Source: Clostridia bacterium
GTDB lineage: Bacteria; Bacillota; Clostridia; Oscillospirales; Acutalibacteraceae
Direction of reading: 5' to 3'
DNA: 64,000 nt
Assembly: GCA_017465505.1 (NCBI GenBank)
Contig: JAFTWB010000022.1
Coordinates: 57,558 to 121,557 of the forward strand
Shown here: piece after piece, positions 17,053 through 27,000 of the stretch
Position numbering within the stretch: the first letter of the stretch is position 1
How the letters are laid out: every line of letters starts with the position of its first letter
Position numbers and translations under genes: made by a program
Notes under the pieces: model-generated
What the model was told of the DNA's origin: nothing
The model's database searches: none
What the model saw: the letters and a program-made list of their open reading frames with translations, nothing else

Positions 17053-17911
17053 TCTGATACTGTTCCAAGCTTTATGGCGGCGCTTTGAGTCCGCCATATT
17101 TTTTTACCAAAAAGGGCGTGTTATTATCAGCAGACAAGAAACCTTAAGACTTGAGCTTTTCCCTGCGTATTTTGTGCCTGATATTGCTGACCGTTTCAAC
17201 GACAACAGAAGGGTACACGTTGTAAGATACGGCAGGTGTAATTATCGTTGTGAGTTTTGTTATTTTGGCAAAAAGCCTTACGATTCTGCACCTGAATACA
17301 CCTTGGAAAGCTTTGAGCAGAAGATATGGGAGTTTCTCAGATATAGCAAAAACTTCAAATTTACAGGCGGCGAGCCTACTCTTAACCCTTACTTGGCTGA
17401 TTTAATGCGTATCGTTAAAATATACGGTGCTCAGACTTTTCTGGACACCAACGGCTCGAATCCCCAAAAGGTCAAGGCTCTTATTGATGAGGGACTAGTG
17501 GATATTATGGGAATTTCTCTGAAGGGGCTTGATGAGGATTCTGCCTCAGCTACCGCAAATATCACAAACAAAAGGCTTGCCTGGGAAAATGTGTGGAAGT
17601 CTGTTGAGCTGGGCTCAAAGGCGGAGAATGTAAAGCTTATTATTACCTATGTAGCCTGCGAAGGCTTTTTTACAGAGACTGACCTTGATAAACTGGCTCA
17701 GCTTTTAAAGCCTTATCCCGATGTTACTCTTAAAATCAACAACTGTTACCTTGAGGACAAAATAGATTTCAGACGCAAGGGTCTGGATAAAACGGAGATT
17801 TACTCAATGGTGGAGAGATTTGTTCAGAGATATCCCGAGTACAAAGGAAGAACGGTTCTTTTCAGGGACCATGACTCCTGCATAGACCAGTCAAAAATCG
17901 CCTTGTTCTGA
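17021..17911 (+). CDS. Radical SAM protein, candidate peptide-modifying enzyme
   Basis: The [4Fe-4S] motif is C-x3-C-x2-C in RCNYRCEFC, followed by FTGGEPT (SAM binding) and LDTNGS. The C-terminal half lacks an obvious SPASM or second cluster motif, so it resembles small NrdG/QueE-size enzymes (about 260 residues of conserved sequence). The start is uncertain. The first in-frame ATG (17021) overlaps the peptide gene and would put a terminator hairpin inside the coding region. After that hairpin the only ribosome-like site (AAAGGG, 17111-17116) faces an ATT at 17123, which would give 262 residues. Read-through of the terminator would give a low enzyme-to-peptide ratio, as in many RiPP loci. 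The substrate is not proven. Confidence 0.8.
   Translation: MTRKRISYSSNLILFQALWRRFESAIFFYQKGRVIISRQETLRLELFPAYFVPDIADRFNDNRRVHVVRYGRCNYRCEFCYFGKKPYDSAPEYTLESFEQKIWEFLRYSKNFKFTGGEPTLNPYLADLMRIVKIYGAQTFLDTNGSNPQKVKALIDEGLVDIMGISLKGLDEDSASATANITNKRLAWENVWKSVELGSKAENVKLIITYVACEGFFTETDLDKLAQLLKPYPDVTLKINNCYLEDKIDFRRKGLDKTEIYSMVERFVQRYPEYKGRTVLFRDHDSCIDQSKIALF
17074..17105 (+). terminator. Intrinsic terminator between peptide and radical SAM genes
   Basis: A perfect 7-bp stem ATGGCGG / CCGCCAT with a 10-base loop, then A and seven T, 22 bases after the peptide stop. Probably partial, limiting expression of the downstream enzyme. Confidence 0.8.
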
Positions 17912-17930
17912 TTTTTAAAATTGATTTCAG

Positions 17931-17957
17931 CCACCTGAAAATTTTCGGGTGGTTTTT
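17931..17957 (+). terminator. Terminator after the radical SAM gene
   Basis: CCACCTGAAAA / TTTTCGGGTGG inverted repeat followed by TTTTT, 20 bases after the stop. Confidence 0.75.
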
Positions 17958-18059
17958 CTTTTTGGCGTCAGCTATAAAAAACGCATTGCAGGTTGCTTTT
18001 TTATACAGTTGGTGATAAAATAATAAATTAGAGTATTATATTTTACAGGAGTGATAAAA

Positions 18060-20012
18060 ATGTGTGATAACAATAAATTTTATATTACAACACCTATTTA
18101 CTATCCTTCGGGAAATCCCCATATCGGTCATTGCTACACAACAGTTGCCTGTGACTCTATTGCAAGATACAAGCGTCTTCAGGGCAAAGAGGTAATGTTT
18201 CTCACAGGTACTGACGAGCACGGTCTGAAAATTGAGCAGAAAGCTGCCGAGAAGGGCGTTTCTCCCAAGGAGTATGTTGACGAAATCGTTCTTAAATTCA
18301 AAGAGCTCTGGAAGTATATGAACGTTGACTATGACAGATATATCCGTACTACTGACGATTACCACGTTGAGGCGGTGCAGAAGATTTTCAAGGCTCTTTA
18401 CGATAAGGGTTATATCTACAAGGGCGAGTACAAGGGCAAATATTGTACCCCCTGCGAAAGCTTCTGGACAGACAGCCAGCTTGTAGACGGCAAGTGTCCC
18501 GAGTGCGGCAGAGATGTTATTGAGGCTAAGGAAGAGGCATACTTTCTGAAGATGTCCCCTTTTGCCGAGAGAATAGAAAAGCTCCTTACAGAAACCGACT
18601 ATCTTCGTCCCAAGACAAGAGCTACTGAGCTTGTAAATAACTTTATTAAGCCCGGTCTTGAGGATTTGTGCGTGTCCCGTACAACTTTCACCTGGGGTGT
18701 GCCTGTAAGCTTTGACGAAAAGCACGTTGTTTATGTGTGGATTGACGCTCTTTCCAACTATATTACCGCTTTGGGCTATGAGAACAGTGCTTATGACGAT
18801 TACAGCAAATTCTGGCCGGCTGACACCCATATGGTTGCAAAGGACATTATGCGTTTTCACGCAATTATCTGGCCTGCAATGCTTATGGCTCTTGATTTGC
18901 CTTTGCCCAAGCACCTTGCAGTTCACGGCTGGATTACCTTTAACGGCCAGAAGATGAGCAAATCCCTTGGCAACGTTGTTGACCCCTTTGTTCTTGGCGA
19001 GAGATACGGAGCAGACGCCATCCGTTATCACATTCTCCGTGAGATGGCTCTGGGTGCAGACAGCTCTTTCTCCAACGAAATTATGATTAACCGCATTAAC
19101 ACCGACCTTGCAAACGGTCTTGGTAACCTTGTTTCCAGAACTGTTGCAATGGTTGAAAAATACTTTGGCGGTACATTGCCTGATGTTCAGGCAGAGGGTG
19201 AGTTTGACGACTCTCTCATTGAAACTGCTCTTGCTTTAAAGGGTGAGGTTGATAAATTTATTGATGAAACCCAGCTTAATAACGCTCTGGCTGAGATTTT
19301 CAAGGTAGTTAACCGTGCTAACAAATACATCGACGAAACTATGCCTTGGGTGCTTGCAAAGGATGAGGCACTTAAACCCCGTCTTGCAAGAGTTCTTTAT
19401 AATCTCCTTGAGGCTATCCGTCTTGTTACAATTCCTCTTTCCTGCTTTATGCCTGCTACAATGCCTAAAATCTGGGAGCAGATTGGTATGGATTCTCAGC
19501 TTGCTACCTACGAGAATATGGGCAAGTGGGGTGTTCTTGAGGCAGATGTAACAGTTAAACGCGGCGAGGTGCTTTTCCCCAGAATAGACGTTGAAAAGGA
19601 AATCGAAGAGCTTAACAAGTTTATCTGTAACAACGAGCCCAAGGCTGAAGAGGCAAAGGCAGAGCCTGAGTTTGAAATCCCCGAGGGTCTGGCTGAGATT
19701 GGCATTGAGGATTTCTGCAAGGTTGACCTTCGTGTGGCTAAAATCACAGCCGCTGAGCCTGTTAAGAAAGCTAAAAAGCTTCTGAAGCTTACTGTTTTTG
19801 ACGGCGTTAAGGAGAGAACAGTTGCTTCGGGCATTGCAAAGTATTATAAGCCTGACGAGCTTGTTGGCAAGTCCATTATTCTTGTTTCTAACCTTAAGCC
19901 TGCAACCCTTTGCGGCATTGAAAGTGCAGGTATGATTCTGGCGGCTACAAGCGGTGAGGATGTAAAGGTTATTTTTGTGGACGGTATACCCGCAGGCTCT
20001 AAAATCAGCTGA
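18060..20012 (+). CDS. metG: Methionyl-tRNA synthetase with C-terminal tRNA-binding domain
   Basis: 650 residues from the ATG at 18060, preceded by CAGGAG; an in-frame GTG at 18051 is less likely. Class I signatures are PHIGH (ATP) and KMSKSLGN. A zinc-binding insertion (CTPC..CPEC) is present. The anticodon-binding helical domain is followed, from about residue 545, by the EMAPII/Arc1p-type OB fold (FCKVDLRVAKI, SAGMILAA). It charges tRNA-Met in the cytoplasm. The tatD start overlaps its stop by one base, the common metG-tatD pairing in Firmicutes. Confidence 0.97.
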   Translation: MCDNNKFYITTPIYYPSGNPHIGHCYTTVACDSIARYKRLQGKEVMFLTGTDEHGLKIEQKAAEKGVSPKEYVDEIVLKFKELWKYMNVDYDRYIRTTDDYHVEAVQKIFKALYDKGYIYKGEYKGKYCTPCESFWTDSQLVDGKCPECGRDVIEAKEEAYFLKMSPFAERIEKLLTETDYLRPKTRATELVNNFIKPGLEDLCVSRTTFTWGVPVSFDEKHVVYVWIDALSNYITALGYENSAYDDYSKFWPADTHMVAKDIMRFHAIIWPAMLMALDLPLPKHLAVHGWITFNGQKMSKSLGNVVDPFVLGERYGADAIRYHILREMALGADSSFSNEIMINRINTDLANGLGNLVSRTVAMVEKYFGGTLPDVQAEGEFDDSLIETALALKGEVDKFIDETQLNNALAEIFKVVNRANKYIDETMPWVLAKDEALKPRLARVLYNLLEAIRLVTIPLSCFMPATMPKIWEQIGMDSQLATYENMGKWGVLEADVTVKRGEVLFPRIDVEKEIEELNKFICNNEPKAEEAKAEPEFEIPEGLAEIGIEDFCKVDLRVAKITAAEPVKKAKKLLKLTVFDGVKERTVASGIAKYYKPDELVGKSIILVSNLKPATLCGIESAGMILAATSGEDVKVIFVDGIPAGSKIS

Positions 20013-20785
20013 TGAGTTATAAAAATATTTTTGACGTTCACGCTCATTATGATGACGAAAAGTTTGACGTTGACAGAGAGGCTTTTCTGGCTTCTCTGCC
20101 GGATATGGGCGTGAAAAGAGTAATAAACGCTTCAGTGGACCTTGCTACTGCAAAAAAGGCAATTGAGTTTGCTGAGAAATACCCCTTTATGTATGCGGCG
20201 GTGGGTGTTCACCCTGAAAACCTTGAGGGGCTTGAAGAAGATTATCTTTCTCGCCTTGCAAGTCTTTACAGTGAAAACGAAAAGGTAGTTGCTATTGGGG
20301 AAATCGGTCTGGATTATTACTGGGATATTCCCAAAGAGCCTCAGCAGAGGGTTTTTGAGGAGCAGCTTAAGTTATCCCTTGAGCTTGACGCACCCGTGGT
20401 AATTCACGACAGAGAAGCTCATTCGGACACTATGAGGCTTCTGAAAAAGTATCAGCCCCAAAAGGTGCTTTTGCACTGTTACAGCGGCAGTGCAGAAATG
20501 CTTAAAGAGGTTTTAAAGCTGGGTGCTTTCATAAGTCTTGGAGGCGTGGTGACCTTCAAAAACGCAAGAGTGCCTGTTGAAGTAGCCAAAAGTGTGCCTT
20601 TAGAGAGGCTTTTTCTTGAAACCGACTGCCCCTACCTTGCACCCACGCCTTTCAGAGGCAAGCGAAACAGCAGCGAGAAAATCGCTTTTACTGCTGAAAA
20701 AATCGCTGAAATCAAGGAAATGGACACCCAGACCCTTATTGATATCACCACAAAAAACGCCGAAGAGTTTTTCGGCATAAAATAA
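20012..20785 (+). CDS. tatD: TatD-family metal-dependent hydrolase
   Basis: 257 residues. TIM-barrel metal ligands are visible in order: FDVHAHYDD (HxH), GVHPENL, GEIGLDYYW (Glu), VIHDREA (His), LHCYSG (His) and ETDCPYLAP (Asp). Members are 3'-5' exonucleases or D-aminoacyl-tRNA-type hydrolases. Its start is coupled to metG (TGATG). A strong terminator follows. Confidence 0.93.
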   Translation: MSYKNIFDVHAHYDDEKFDVDREAFLASLPDMGVKRVINASVDLATAKKAIEFAEKYPFMYAAVGVHPENLEGLEEDYLSRLASLYSENEKVVAIGEIGLDYYWDIPKEPQQRVFEEQLKLSLELDAPVVIHDREAHSDTMRLLKKYQPQKVLLHCYSGSAEMLKEVLKLGAFISLGGVVTFKNARVPVEVAKSVPLERLFLETDCPYLAPTPFRGKRNSSEKIAFTAEKIAEIKEMDTQTLIDITTKNAEEFFGIK

Positions 20786-20790
20786 ACGCA

Positions 20791-20818
20791 AAGCCCTTCC
20801 GTTTTGGAAGGGCTTTTT
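20791..20818 (+). terminator. Terminator of the metG-tatD operon
   Basis: Perfect 10-bp stem AAGCCCTTCC / GGAAGGGCTT, loop GTTTT, then TTT. Confidence 0.9.
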
Positions 20819-20838
20819 GAAAGTTGGGAGGCTGTACC

Positions 20839-23517
20839 GTGAAAAAAAGTGTAAAAAGCTTTTTCGGACAAAACCTTTTTATAATAATCTCGTTTTTGCT
20901 GCCTATGGCAATTATGACTGCTTGTTTTGTTTTTAACAGAATCATTCCTTTCGGGGATAATGCCATTATGGTCAAGGACGCATGGCACCAGTATTATCCT
21001 TTTCTCAGAGAGTTTCAGACCCTTCTCAAAGAAGGCAACCTGCCTCTTTATTCCTTTAACACAGGAGGCGGCTCTGATTTTCTCGGGGTTGTGGGCAATT
21101 ATGTTGCCAGTCCTCTTTACTGGCTCAGCGTTTTTCTTCCTGATTCACATCGGTGGCTCATAGGCTTTCTGGGCTTTACAGTGGTGCTGAGAATCGGTTT
21201 TGCAGGTGGCTTTATGGCACTTTTTCTGAGAAAGCTTTTTAACCGCAACGATTTATCACTGGTGTATTTCTCCCTTTCCTATGCTTTTTGCGGATTTATT
21301 CTGGGCTATTACTGGAATGTTATGTGGCTTGACAGTGTGGCACTTCTTCCTGTGGTAGTTTGGGGTGCTTACTCTGTGCTGAAAGAAGGCAGGTTTAAGC
21401 TTTACATAATCGCTCTGGCTCTTTCTGTAATATGCAGTTTTTATATAGGATTCTTCATCTGCATTTTCGTTCTGCTTTTCTCAATCTGTTATACCCTGAT
21501 AAATTGGAAAGGTATGGGCCACAGCCTTAAAAATGCAGGCAAAATGGCGGTTTTCACTCTCGTTGCTTTTATGCTCACCGCCTTTATCACCGTGCCTACA
21601 TATATGGCTCTGAGCCACTCCGATTCTGCGGCAGATGCTTTGGGCTTTCCTCTTCAGTACAGTATAAATTACGCCTACGGCTACAACGGGGCAAACACCC
21701 TGCTTAACACTCTTAAGGCGTTTGTGCGTACATTTACAAACCTTCTTTCTTTTACCCGTCCCATAATAATAGACAAAGGTGCACCCAATATTTTCTGCGG
21801 TGCGTTGTGTCTTTTTCTTTCTGTTTTCTATTTCCTCAATAAGAAAATCAGCCTTAAAGAAAAGCTTGTGTCCGGCTCGCTTTGCCTTTTTATTATGTCA
21901 AGCTTTGTGATAAATCAGCTTAATTACATCTGGCACGGCTTTAATACTCCTGCAATGGTTTATTATCGCTTCAGCTTTGTATTTTCCTTTGTGCTGATTA
22001 TTCTCTCTTACAGGGCTTTCTGCCTTGTGGACGGAATGAGCAAAAAGTCATTTATCTTCGCAGGAATTTTCTTCCTGCTTTATCTTGCAGCAGCATTTCT
22101 TTTCCAGAGAAAGCTTTCTGTTGCCATTACCGCCGCCGCTCTTGCTTTTCTCGGTGTGCTCTTTTTGCTTTGGCGAAAAAGAAAGCTTAAGAAAAGAGTA
22201 GTTTCCCTTTTACTCTGTCTTTTTGTGATTTGCGAAATGGGGCTCAGTGCCGCTTACGGTACAAGGGTTGTGGGCTATACCGACGCCCTTGAATATCCAT
22301 TTCAGGCGGAGGAGCTTAAATCTGCCCTTTCTTTTGCAGAGAATGAAAGCGAGGGAGAGCTGTATCGCACGGAATTTGTAAATGCCCAGACTCTTAACGA
22401 CGGAGCACTTAATTCCGTGTATGGCATTTCCACCTTTAACTCAATGTGCCGAAGAGATTATACCGACTTCTTTGCCGAGTTTGGTCTGGCGGCTTCTGTA
22501 AAAAACAACCGCTATGAGTATGTTGAGGGTACACCTGTTGAGAATCTTTTTCTCAATATAAAATACCTTGCAGGCAGAGCAAGACTATCCACCGAAGACG
22601 AGATGGTGCTTGTTGAGGATGAGGTGGTGGACAGTAGTTTTATGAGCCTTGTTTTTGAGAATGAGGGGATAAACCTTTACGAAAACACCGCCTATATTCC
22701 TATGGGCTTTATGACGGATAAGAAGCTTTTAAGCTACGAGCTTTCCGAGAAAGCCAAGCTCCCTCATATTGCTCAGAATGAGCTTTTCTCTCTTGCAACC
22801 GGTATTGAGGAAGATGTCCTTGTTCCTGTTGATGAAAGCAGGGTGAGCGGTGTGGATTTAAGTGGGATGACTCATCACAAGGAGCTTCTGGATTACTACA
22901 CCTATACCCGAGAAGCCAGTGCTGACGAGGCGCTTTCCGTAGAATACGAAATTCCCAAAGACGGAAGTTACTACGGGCTTTTCCGATATACAGATGAAGA
23001 TGACGATGATATTATAATAAATTGCGGCGACAGACAGGTCAGAGATAACGGCGAGTACAGCCATATTGTGGCTCTCGGAGAAATGAAAAAGGGTGAAAAA
23101 GTCAGCGTAGACCTGCCTCTTGCTCAGAAAGACGGCGGAAAGCTGGGATATTTTCTTTTCTATTTTGACAAAGAGGTCTTTGACAAAGGGTATGAAAAGC
23201 TCAGTCGAAACTTTATGACCTTGACAGAAAAAACTTCCAGAGGTATTAAGGGCAGTATTAAGACTGATGAAGACGGGCTTTTCTACCTTTCAGTCCTTTA
23301 TGACGAGGGCTTTAAAGCCTTTGTGGACGGCAAAGAGGTAGAGATTACCCCTGCCTCAAAAACCTTCTGTGCCTTTGAGCTGGAAGAAGGCGAGCATACA
23401 ATAGAACTCAGATTTACTCCTCAGGGTATGTATATGGGCCTTTGGGTAAGCTGTGCAGGACTTATAGCTTTTGCTTTGTTGTTAATTATATATAAAAAGG
23501 AAAAGCGTAATTTTTGA
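20839..23517 (+). CDS. YfhO-family polytopic membrane protein
   Basis: 892 residues from a GTG start with GGGAGG 7 bases upstream. About a dozen hydrophobic segments occupy residues ~8-480. The first external loop carries KDAWHQYYPFLREF and the next SFNTGGGSDFLG, patterns typical of YfhO/GT-C-like glycosyltransferases. A long soluble extracellular domain (~490-850) and a last membrane helix before the basic tail follow. YfhO of Bacillus is needed for lipoteichoic-acid glycosylation, so transfer of a lipid-linked sugar to a surface polymer is the likely role. It lies directly after a terminator and is probably transcribed alone. Confidence 0.85.
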   Translation: MKKSVKSFFGQNLFIIISFLLPMAIMTACFVFNRIIPFGDNAIMVKDAWHQYYPFLREFQTLLKEGNLPLYSFNTGGGSDFLGVVGNYVASPLYWLSVFLPDSHRWLIGFLGFTVVLRIGFAGGFMALFLRKLFNRNDLSLVYFSLSYAFCGFILGYYWNVMWLDSVALLPVVVWGAYSVLKEGRFKLYIIALALSVICSFYIGFFICIFVLLFSICYTLINWKGMGHSLKNAGKMAVFTLVAFMLTAFITVPTYMALSHSDSAADALGFPLQYSINYAYGYNGANTLLNTLKAFVRTFTNLLSFTRPIIIDKGAPNIFCGALCLFLSVFYFLNKKISLKEKLVSGSLCLFIMSSFVINQLNYIWHGFNTPAMVYYRFSFVFSFVLIILSYRAFCLVDGMSKKSFIFAGIFFLLYLAAAFLFQRKLSVAITAAALAFLGVLFLLWRKRKLKKRVVSLLLCLFVICEMGLSAAYGTRVVGYTDALEYPFQAEELKSALSFAENESEGELYRTEFVNAQTLNDGALNSVYGISTFNSMCRRDYTDFFAEFGLAASVKNNRYEYVEGTPVENLFLNIKYLAGRARLSTEDEMVLVEDEVVDSSFMSLVFENEGINLYENTAYIPMGFMTDKKLLSYELSEKAKLPHIAQNELFSLATGIEEDVLVPVDESRVSGVDLSGMTHHKELLDYYTYTREASADEALSVEYEIPKDGSYYGLFRYTDEDDDDIIINCGDRQVRDNGEYSHIVALGEMKKGEKVSVDLPLAQKDGGKLGYFLFYFDKEVFDKGYEKLSRNFMTLTEKTSRGIKGSIKTDEDGLFYLSVLYDEGFKAFVDGKEVEITPASKTFCAFELEEGEHTIELRFTPQGMYMGLWVSCAGLIAFALLLIIYKKEKRNF

Positions 23518-23519
23518 AT

Positions 23520-23930
23520 TTTACTGTCGTGGCAAACGACATACCGGCGGTGAGGCGATATGTTTGCGGTGCAAACGTTTCGGTGGCAGGGTGGCACCTG
23601 TGATTTGAGTGTTATTCGCCTTTCGGCGAGTGTTATTACTTCGTAGTGGTATTGTGCTTTGCACCGTGTTATTGTCCTGCGGACAGTTTTACTTCTGACC
23701 CCGCCGTTGATGAACGTAAAAGGCAGATGAAACCTGTCTAAAGGCGGAACTGCCCTGCCGTGGCTAAGGGTAGTGTTATTGTCCTGCGGACAGTTTTACT
23801 TCTGACCCCGCCGTTGATGAACGTAAAAGGCAGGTGAAACCTGTCTAAAGGCGGAACTGCCCTGCCGTGGCTAACGGCCGGAACTGCCCTCGGGTGGCTA
23901 ACCCGCGGCTAGCGGTTTGCACATATATAG
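23520..23930. repeat. Intergenic repeat block: mini-hairpin arrays and inverted GTTAGCC repeats
   Basis: About 410 bases with no gene. Positions 23604-23690 hold an array of small stem-loops (CGCCTTTCGGCG, GTGCTTTGCAC, GTCCTGCGGAC) joined by GTGTTATT/GTGGTATT linkers. Two near-identical ~105-base units follow (about 23665-23770 and 23775-23880): a GTCCTGCGGACAG hairpin, CCCCGCCGTTGATGAACGTA, and GGCGGAACTGCCCTGCCGTGGCTAA. The last is the reverse complement of the core repeat at 9.7-10.3 kb. Confidence 0.75.
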
Positions 23931-23956
23931 CTCTGCTATTCTATCAATTCTGTTAA

Positions 23957-23985
23957 TTGAACGAAAGCAGGGCTTGTGTTATAAT
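23957..23985 (+). promoter_or_regulatory. Promoter of the dockerin phosphoesterase gene
   Basis: TTGAAC (23957-23962), 17-base spacer, TATAAT (23980-23985), with a ~45-base leader before the ATG at 24038. Confidence 0.65.
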
Positions 23986-24037
23986 TATACTGTACGATTA
24001 TAGGTGCGAGTGCACCGATTTAAAGGAGGATTTTTTG

Positions 24038-27000
24038 ATGAAAACAAAGAAAAAAGCCAAGGCTTTACTTTCTGTTGCTTTGGTTATTGCAATGCTTCTT
24101 TCTATGTGCGTTGTGGGCTTTGTAGGCGTAAGTGCTGCAACTGCCACACTCAAGTATGAGTTCGCATACAAGAACGCAGGCTACGCAGAAGGCCGTATCA
24201 GCTTCTCAGGCGGAAGCGGTACTTACATCCTTTACTGGGCTGACGACACAAAAGCCCTTGAAGGTTACAGCGGTATGGTGCAGATTACCGCCGGCTCAGG
24301 CACAAAATATTTCCAGATGCCTGCAAACACTGCTATTCCTGCAGGTGCAACAAAGGTTATTGCTGTGCCCAGCACAAAGGAAGCCACTGTTGCAAATGCA
24401 GAGGTTGTGTTTGACATTCCTGCAGAAAAGCAGTTTAAGGCAAAGCCCAGTGACAAGCAGTACACCTTTGAGGCTCTGTCCGACATTCACATCCAGCACG
24501 ACAATTCTTACTGGTACTTAAGTAAGATTCACTTTGCAAACGCTCTTGAGGTTGCTGCAAAGAGAGGCGTTGACTTTATGACCATCTGCGGTGATATGGT
24601 TAACGGTTACAGCTACTCTAACCTTGAGAAAGAATATCCTCAGTACCTTGAGCTTATTGCAAAGTCCAACTACAATAATCCTATTTACGAAACCAACGGC
24701 AACCACGAGATGAAGGGTGGCTCTGCTTCTCAGAACCTTGACCTCTACAGAAAGTACACAGGTCTTAACTCCACAACAGGTGCAGTTCAGGATAAGCCTT
24801 ACTACGAAAAGACAATCAACGGCGACCACTACATCTTCCTGGTTCTTGAGCTTTCAGGTTCTCCCAATGAGTCAAGTGAGTTTACAACTGCTCAGCTTGA
24901 TTGGTTCGAGGGTCTTTTAAACAAGTACAAGAATGATGGTCACAAGATTATCGTTAACCAGCACGCACTTATCCGCGGCTACGGTGCAGGCGACAACAAG
25001 CTTACTCCTTACTACGGCGGTGCTCTTAAGCAGGACTATGCAGAAGTTAAGCGTCTTATGTCTATTATGGAAGCTAACCCCGAAATCATTATGATGAACG
25101 GTCACAGCCATATCGACTTCAAGTACGGCTACAACTTCGACAACGAAAACGGCAACACCTGCTATACAGTTCACATTCCCTCTACTTCTTCCACAACTCA
25201 TCCCAACGCAAGCGGTACTACTGATTACACAATGGATGTAAACAGCTCTCAGGGTTACCTCGTTGACGTTTACAACGACTACGTTATCTTAAACGGTACT
25301 GACCTTGCTTTCAACCTTATCTGCCCCTCTTATGTATATATGGTTGACTATACAGGCGAGAAGCTTGAGAAAAACGAGATGGAAGAAATCGTTGTAGGTA
25401 CATACGATGTTACTGTTGATGTTTCTGCTCTCACAGACGCTCCTCAGAGCGTTGTTTGCGTTGCAGTTGACGAAAACAATGCCGCAAACAACAAGTCTAT
25501 TCCTATGACAAGAAATGCTGACGGCACATACTCCTGCAAGGTTGAAGAGGGCTACTCCTCAATGTACTTTGCCATCAACGGTGCAACAGGCGTGAAGACA
25601 AGTGCTTTCCCTGTTGGCAACTGCAAGGTTATTCTTGGTTATCAAACTCTTGAGTACACTCCCACAAATTCCCCCAGCTTTGTAAGAGCTCACGTTTGGG
25701 GCGGTGGCGGTGACGGTACAACCTGGCCCGGCACTACTATGACAAAGGACGGCGACAAGTTTACTGCCAGAATCCCTGCTTCCGATTACACAGGCGTAGT
25801 ATTCAACTGGGGCGATGGGGATGCAAACAAGTCCACAGACCTTGATATTGCAGATTACATCACAGGCAAAGTTGCTGACCAGTATATTGAGCTTGGTTCA
25901 GATACAACTGAGCCTGCAACACAGCCTGCAACCACTCAGCCTGTGACAACAGCCAAACCTACCGAAAAGCCCACAGAGGCAGACCCCACAGAGGCTCCCA
26001 CAACTGCTAAACCCACAGAGCCCAAGACCGAGCCTACGGAGTCTACACCCATTGTGACTGAGCCCACAGAGTCTACACCTCCTGTAACTGAGCCTGTTGA
26101 TGAGCTTGCTCCCATTGTTATTGTTGAGCAGGACGACGACGGCCTCTTCCTTGTAGACGCTTACACAGCAGACGGCTCCCAGGGTGAGTTCAAGTTTGCA
26201 GTTAACGGTGTTGTATATCAGGCTTATTCCGAGATTAACACCTTCATATTTGACGCACCTGCCGATTATCTCTACATCCTTGAGGTAACTGCAAAGCATA
26301 AAGATGGCAGCGAGCACAAGACAACAGTTATGTTTGAGGTTAAGGACGGCGTTGCATACTTACCCGAAATGCCCGAAAGACCTACAAAGCCTGTAGAGTC
26401 CACTCCTGCAACAACTGTTCCCGTAACATCTACTCCCGACGAAACAGTTCCCACCACAGAAACAACTGCTCCTGCAGTGGAATACCTTTACGGTGACGCC
26501 GACTTAAACGGCAAGATTAACGTTAAGGACGCAACAACCATTCAGAAGTTTGCTGCAAAAATCCTCGACCTTGACGAAACAGCTAAGGTTCAGGCTGACG
26601 TTAACGGCGATATGAAGGTTAACGTTAAGGACGCAACCGCTATTCAGAAGCTTATCGCAAAGATTATCGACAAATTCCCCGTTGAAGAGGGTGCAGCTCT
26701 CGCAGCAGTTGGTGCAAATACTTCTGCTCTGAAAACTGAAGTTAAGACTGCACTTTCCAAGGAATATCAGTATGCTTCCTACGACGCTTATATGGCTCTT
26801 AAGAAGGCATATATGAATGATTCCTCCAATCTCCAGACCGCTTATAACGACTACAAGACAATGAAGTCCAAGAACAGCCTTGCAAATCCCGGTGGTACAG
26901 CAAATATCGGTGACATCGACATCGGTGACACAGGTAAAGGCACACCTGCTATTCCCGGTCCCAGCCTGAGCACAGGTGGCAATACCGGCGGTAACACAGG

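Noticed and set aside
18036-19031. 331-residue open frame antisense to metG
   Set aside because: It lies wholly over conserved metG codons, has no ribosome site or recognisable domain, and reflects codon bias of the real gene.
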